64,000 bases of DNA from Hofstenia miamia. Taxonomy: Eukaryota > Xenacoelomorpha > Acoela > Hofsteniidae. The translations under genes were made by a program, and so were the position numbers. The stretch is taken from assembly GCA_900660155.1 (NCBI GenBank), contig CABFPE010000034.1:2281186-2345185 (forward strand), in the 5' to 3' direction. A model generated the notes under the pieces. The model was not told the DNA's origin. It did no database searches and worked only from the letters and a program-made list of their open reading frames with translations. The stretch's first letter is position 1, and every line of letters starts with the position of its first letter. Positions 60,961 through 64,000 of the stretch are shown piece after piece.

Positions 60961-61140
60961 CAAAGTAAACCTACACTCAGTGCGGCCTCAGCTCGTGCAA
61001 TTTAGGTGGTAGCAAAAAGAATTAAATAAATAACGAAATGAAGAGCACGTATAGTTCCCTATCCCTACACCTTTCGGAGTGCTGATGGAATGAACTTGCA
61101 AAGCTGTACCACCGCAAGGCGCCCGGGTCAGCTCTCCGAT
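60785..61140. repeat. GC-rich repeat-like block with (AG)n
   Basis: Markedly richer in GC than its surroundings (for example CTACTCCGGGGAACC, GGTGTGGCCACACTCGGCCG, CGCAAGGCGCCCGGGTCAG) with an AG microsatellite at 60930-60960. It begins exactly at the end of a TA tract. No open frame or tRNA-like promoter boxes could be confirmed. It looks like an inserted dispersed repeat such as a SINE or a LINE end, but I cannot name it. Confidence 0.4.
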
Positions 61141-61535
61141 GAATTTAGAAAAGCATTTTTATAAAATAGTTAACGTCAAAATAACAAAGGTTAACTAAAC
61201 TGTATTGAACGTTTTCTAACAAAATCAAGATTTATAAAGCATAAAGACAGGTGTGAGTTAAACAAAAATTAGAGAATTCGTACCGTAATATTAAACAACA
61301 AAGCAAGTTCCTCGCGTAAACTTTTGTACGGTAAACGAACTGGACCGGCAGAACTGCAAAAATTCAAATGTTTAAAATTGCACAGTTTGTCAAATGTAGT
61401 TAAACCAAAGCGAGGGAAATACAAAATAAATGTACTGAAATTATTTTACAATTGGCAATTTCGTAATAATAATTCAGAAAATGTTTAAGGTCATTGTCGT
61501 GGAGGTAGACTGACACCACAATATATATATATATA

Positions 61536-62019
61536 CAGTACTGGCCAAAAGTTTGGGAACAGTAACCTGTCTAAAGCGAGTTTTCTGCTATTTCCTGGAA
61601 ACTGTAAAATTCCTGGAATTCCCAATTTTTTCATAGAATTTACAATAGATTCATTTAGCCAATCAGATTAACACAACTTTAGATTTACACACAATACATT
61701 TTCACTGAAAAACACTATCATTATAGTTTGAAATATGGTCCATGGTAGTAAAATTTCACCAACAAAGCGTGCTCAAATTCATATCTTGTACGGGAAGGGT
61801 ACAGTTATCACGCTATACCTGTAAGAATGGGCGTGTCAGTATCTTCGGTATCCAGAAGTGTTACTCGCTATCAGCAACTGCAAAATCTTTCCTCTCGCAA
61901 CCGGTTTGGAAGACCAAAAGTGATAACCCCTCAGACTGACCGTCTCATTCACCATTACGTCGTCAATCAACCATTCTCTTCATCTTCTGAAGTCAAAGCA
62001 AATCTAGGTGCGGTAGTGC
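61536..62019 (+). repeat. 484-bp exact duplicate of the Tc1 5' part
   Basis: Identical by eye to 62036-62519, including the 15-base TA flank before it, and it ends at a single N (62020). An exact repeat ending at an N join fits overlapping contig ends left unmerged better than a second insertion. Confidence 0.8.
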
Positions 62020-62035
62020 NATATATATATATATA

Positions 62036-63394
62036 CAGTACTGGCCAAAAGTTTGGGAACAGTAACCTGTCTAAAGCGAGTTTTCTGCTATTTCCTGGAA
62101 ACTGTAAAATTCCTGGAATTCCCAATTTTTTCATAGAATTTACAATAGATTCATTTAGCCAATCAGATTAACACAACTTTAGATTTACACACAATACATT
62201 TTCACTGAAAAACACTATCATTATAGTTTGAAATATGGTCCATGGTAGTAAAATTTCACCAACAAAGCGTGCTCAAATTCATATCTTGTACGGGAAGGGT
62301 ACAGTTATCACGCTATACCTGTAAGAATGGGCGTGTCAGTATCTTCGGTATCCAGAAGTGTTACTCGCTATCAGCAACTGCAAAATCTTTCCTCTCGCAA
62401 CCGGTTTGGAAGACCAAAAGTGATAACCCCTCAGACTGACCGTCTCATTCACCATTACGTCGTCAATCAACCATTCTCTTCATCTTCTGAAGTCAAAGCA
62501 AATCTAGGTGCGGTAGTGCAGAATGTATCAACACGCACCATTAGGGATGGATTGAAAACTACCTCCATCGTGCAAACCAGCAGCCAAATCCCGAATGTCT
62601 TCAAAGAACATTCGAGACATGTTGCGTTTATGCAGGCAATACCAACACTACACCCCTGAGATGTGGGATCAAGTAATGTTTAGTAACGAATCCAAGATTT
62701 GCCAGTTTACATCATATCGGCCACACGTTCGACGACCAAGAAACCAAAGATTCAAAACACGTTACACGCAACAAACTGTCCGCTCAGCACCTTCTGGGAT
62801 GATTTGGGGGGCTATAACTGCGAATGGGAGTGCTGGTCTGCATTTTGTTCCTCACAACGAGACAGTCACAGCCAAGGCCTACCTCAAAATAATTCAGGAG
62901 AAAGTTCCCATGTTTATGCAGCTTCGCGGAACGTCTGTACTAAAACACGATGGTTCTACTTGCCAAAGCGCCAAAGTTGTGAAACAGTGGATTACATCAC
63001 AAGACTTTCGGCTGCTTCAGCACTTGCCGGGAAACTCCCCAGACCTCAACGTCATAGAAAATTGCTGTCATCACATCAAAAACTGTCTGAGGAAGCGCCA
63101 ATGCACATCACTCGACGATCTTAAGGAGCAAATTAAAGTGGTATGGGGCACAGAGATTACTGATGATTATTGTAGAAAGCTGGCTGAGTCAATGTCAAAT
63201 CGCATTGCTGCATGTTTGGCCAGTAAAGGCGGACATACAAAATATTAGAGAGTTTTTCTGAATTAACTATTTACTTTCTACACAGTGTTATCATATTGTT
63301 TCTACATTGTGTTATTATATTGTTTCTGCATTGCGTTTTTTAGTGTAAAATACAAAAATTTCTGAATTTGGAAAGTGTTCCCAAACTTTTGGCC

Positions 63395-63400
<6 letters not shown>
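62036..63400 (+). mobile_element. Tc1/mariner-type transposon (about 1365 bp)
   Basis: Inverted ends AGTACTGGCCAAAAGTTTGG plus GAACA (25 bp) occur at 62037-62061 and, reversed, at 63376-63400. They are flanked by TA inside a (TA)n tract, the expected Tc1 target. The transposase lies between, with two frame changes and a changed catalytic residue. The right end lies 54 bases from the splice donor of the host exon at 63455. Non-autonomous status is inferred from the broken gene. Confidence 0.92.
62244..63248 (+). pseudogene. Tc1-like transposase
   Basis: The paired helix-turn-helix DNA-binding region starts with SPTKRAQIHILYGKG (62256-62300), changes frame, then continues YSYHAIPVRMGVSVSSVSRS and SRNRFGRPKVITPQTDRLIH with the GRPK hook. 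After a second frame change near 62600 the catalytic part runs from QYQHYTPEMWDQVMFSNESK to a stop at 63246. The first catalytic aspartate (usual FSDES) is asparagine (AAC at 62685-62687). The second is in LKHDGSTCQSAKV and the glutamate in GNSPDLNVIENCC. By codon count 35 residues separate them (DD35E rather than the classic DD34E). SAPSGMIWGAI is the usual MxWG motif. The gene is dead. Confidence 0.9.
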
Positions 63401-63427
<27 letters not shown>

Positions 63428-63428
63428 A
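63401..63428. repeat. (TA)n tract flanking the Tc1 element
   Basis: TA repeat directly after the right inverted end. With the TA tract at 62021-62035 it shows that the element landed in a TA microsatellite. Confidence 0.92.
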
Positions 63429-63454
63429 GTTACAATATATAACTAAACTAGTAC

Positions 63455-63625
63455 CTTACCAAGTTGACGTAATAAATTGTGCTCTGTAGCGATCACGACA
63501 TATTCTTTCAAATTTAATGGAAGAGTTTGATTTAAGAGGAAATTGAAGGCTAAACTTTGATCGAAGCACATTCCAGATGCTTTAACAAATAACAATGTGT
63601 TAATTTGAAATTGAATATCTCTTTG
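63455..63625 (-). CDS. Host gene exon (57 codons)
   Basis: The acceptor TTGGTTTTTAG ends at 63626 and the donor GGTAAG|GTACTA is at 63455/63454. It encodes QRDIQFQINTLLFVKASGMC, FDQSLAFNFLLNQTLPLNLK and EYVVIATEHNLLRQLGK, in phase 0 at both ends. A nearer donor (CTTG|GTAAGG) has a better consensus but would break the frame of the next exon. The upstream intron is 42 bp and the downstream one about 4 kb with the Tc1 element. Confidence 0.82.
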
Positions 63626-63667
63626 CTAAAAACCAATATTATATCATATTGGAAAATCAAATAATAC

Positions 63668-63808
63668 TTTATTAACACAGCCTTCATCTATAAAGAAAAA
63701 GACTTCCTTAACTGCATTCATTATTGATGATAGCTTACTGCTAACAGAACAACTTTGGCAACCAAGAAAAACAGCAATTTCACGATTGTACATACCTCTA
63801 AAACGATA
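63668..63808 (-). CDS. Host gene exon (47 codons)
   Basis: Acceptor TTAACACTTTAG at 63809 and donor AATAAA|GTATTA at 63668/63667. It encodes YRFRGMYNREIAVFLGCQSC, SVSSKLSSIMNAVKEVFFFI and DEGCVNK, in phase 0 at both ends. It is flanked by introns of 47 bp (63809-63855) and 42 bp (63626-63667). Confidence 0.8.
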
Positions 63809-63855
63809 CTAAAGTGTTAAGAAATGAAAGCAAAGTATTATTCATATTTTTGCAC

Positions 63856-63936
63856 CTCTAAAGAAATTGGAATATCATAAACACCATTGGAGACATTGAA
63901 CGCTTTCTTTTCTATGCGAATAAAATTTCCGTAAAA
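63856..63936 (-). CDS. Host gene exon (27 codons)
   Basis: Acceptor TTTTCTTAATAG at 63937 and donor TTAGAG|GTGCAA at 63856/63855. It encodes FYGNFIRIEKKAFNVSNGVY and DIPISLE, in phase 0 at both ends. The other two frames contain stops. Confidence 0.75.
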
Positions 63937-63987
63937 CTATTAAGAAAATACAATGCATATTTTGTAAGAAAAACTACACATAATTAC

Positions 63988-64000
63988 TGTTAAATAAAAT
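63988..64000 (-). CDS. Host gene exon, partial at the window edge
   Basis: The last bases read (A)TTTTATTTAACA before a possible donor GTAATT, giving FYLT in phase 0. A 51-bp intron (63937-63987) would join it to the next exon. This is supported only by the donor and by the short-intron pattern of the neighbours. Confidence 0.4.

Larger units (their letters stand above)
59416..63454 (-). other. Host gene intron, about 4 kb
   Basis: It contains AT-rich sequence, a short TA tract (60765-60784), a GC-richer block with an AG microsatellite (60785-61140), and the Tc1-like transposon with its duplicate. Phases on both sides are 0, so no exon is required. Confidence 0.65.
17706..64000 (-). other. 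Host gene locus: large helical protein (identity unknown)
   Basis: This spliced gene runs right to left, and its 5' end lies outside the window. Exons (minus strand): 64000-63988 (probable), 63936-63856, 63808-63668, 63625-63455, 59415-58250, 51635-51367, 34491-34253, 32591-32525, 32417-about 32363, 23114-22964, 22923-22758, (one missed exon) and 18076-17780. Together they give about 930 residues. The reading phase agrees at every junction except the one before the last exon. The protein is rich in Leu, Ile and Ser, looks all-helical like an ARM/HEAT-type solenoid, and has no signal peptide or membrane segment. I could not identify it. A meiosis-inhibitor (MEI1)-like scaffold is only a weak guess, from the large size and helical character. 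Introns are either 40-107 bp or 1.6-17 kb. Confidence 0.75.

Noticed and set aside
62699-63124. 141-codon plus-strand frame over the Tc1 transposase
   Set aside because: It is an alternative frame of the transposase. The catalytic motifs are all in the frame ending at 63248.

Overview
The window looks like AT-rich nuclear DNA from an invertebrate animal. It has spliced coding exons with consensus splice sites, many (TA)n microsatellites, and a wide mix of eukaryotic mobile elements: several non-LTR retrotransposon (LINE) families, a Penelope-like element, P/THAP9, hAT and Tc1/mariner transposons, and short inverted-repeat elements. Short introns of 40-51 bp sit beside multi-kilobase introns in one gene. 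That bimodal pattern is known in some flatworms and other small-intron invertebrates, but it does not fix the species. There are no bacterial operons, rRNA genes, CRISPR arrays or convincing tRNA genes.

Bases 1-17640 are a transposon graveyard built of insertions within insertions. A LINE (family A) at about 300-2760 is split by a 5'-truncated Penelope-like fragment (960-1690) with a 10-bp target duplication. A minus-strand family B LINE lies at 3112-4560. One long plus-strand family B copy (about 6540-13360) is interrupted by a nearly full-length family A LINE (about 7905-12190) and again by an 89-bp family B 3' tail (12411-12499). A different LINE (E) lies on the minus strand at 13375-14046. 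A third plus-strand LINE (C, about 14110-17640) is split by a P-element/THAP9-like transposon (14895 to about 16560) and by a minus-strand LINE tail (16912-17226).

From 17706 to the right edge the window is occupied by one host gene on the minus strand. I reconstruct eleven exons plus a probable twelfth at the edge, together coding for about 930 residues. The 5' part lies beyond base 64000, and the stop codon and poly(A) signals lie at 17780 and 17708-17745. All but one of the exon junctions agree in reading phase; the exception (22758 to 18076) implies a missed small exon. The product is a leucine-rich, mostly helical protein without transmembrane or signal segments. I could not identify it with confidence.

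The long introns carry the remaining elements: a complete hAT transposon with perfect 8-bp target duplications (55153-56978), a Tc1-like transposon in a (TA)n tract (62036-63400) just downstream of a splice donor, and several small inverted-repeat elements (21791, 23582, 38498, 48092, 48775). Three single-N positions (9883, 10073, 62020) sit next to local duplications and are probably assembly joins. Two long N runs (10900-11538 and 29635-29749) hide a LINE reverse transcriptase core and a TA microsatellite.
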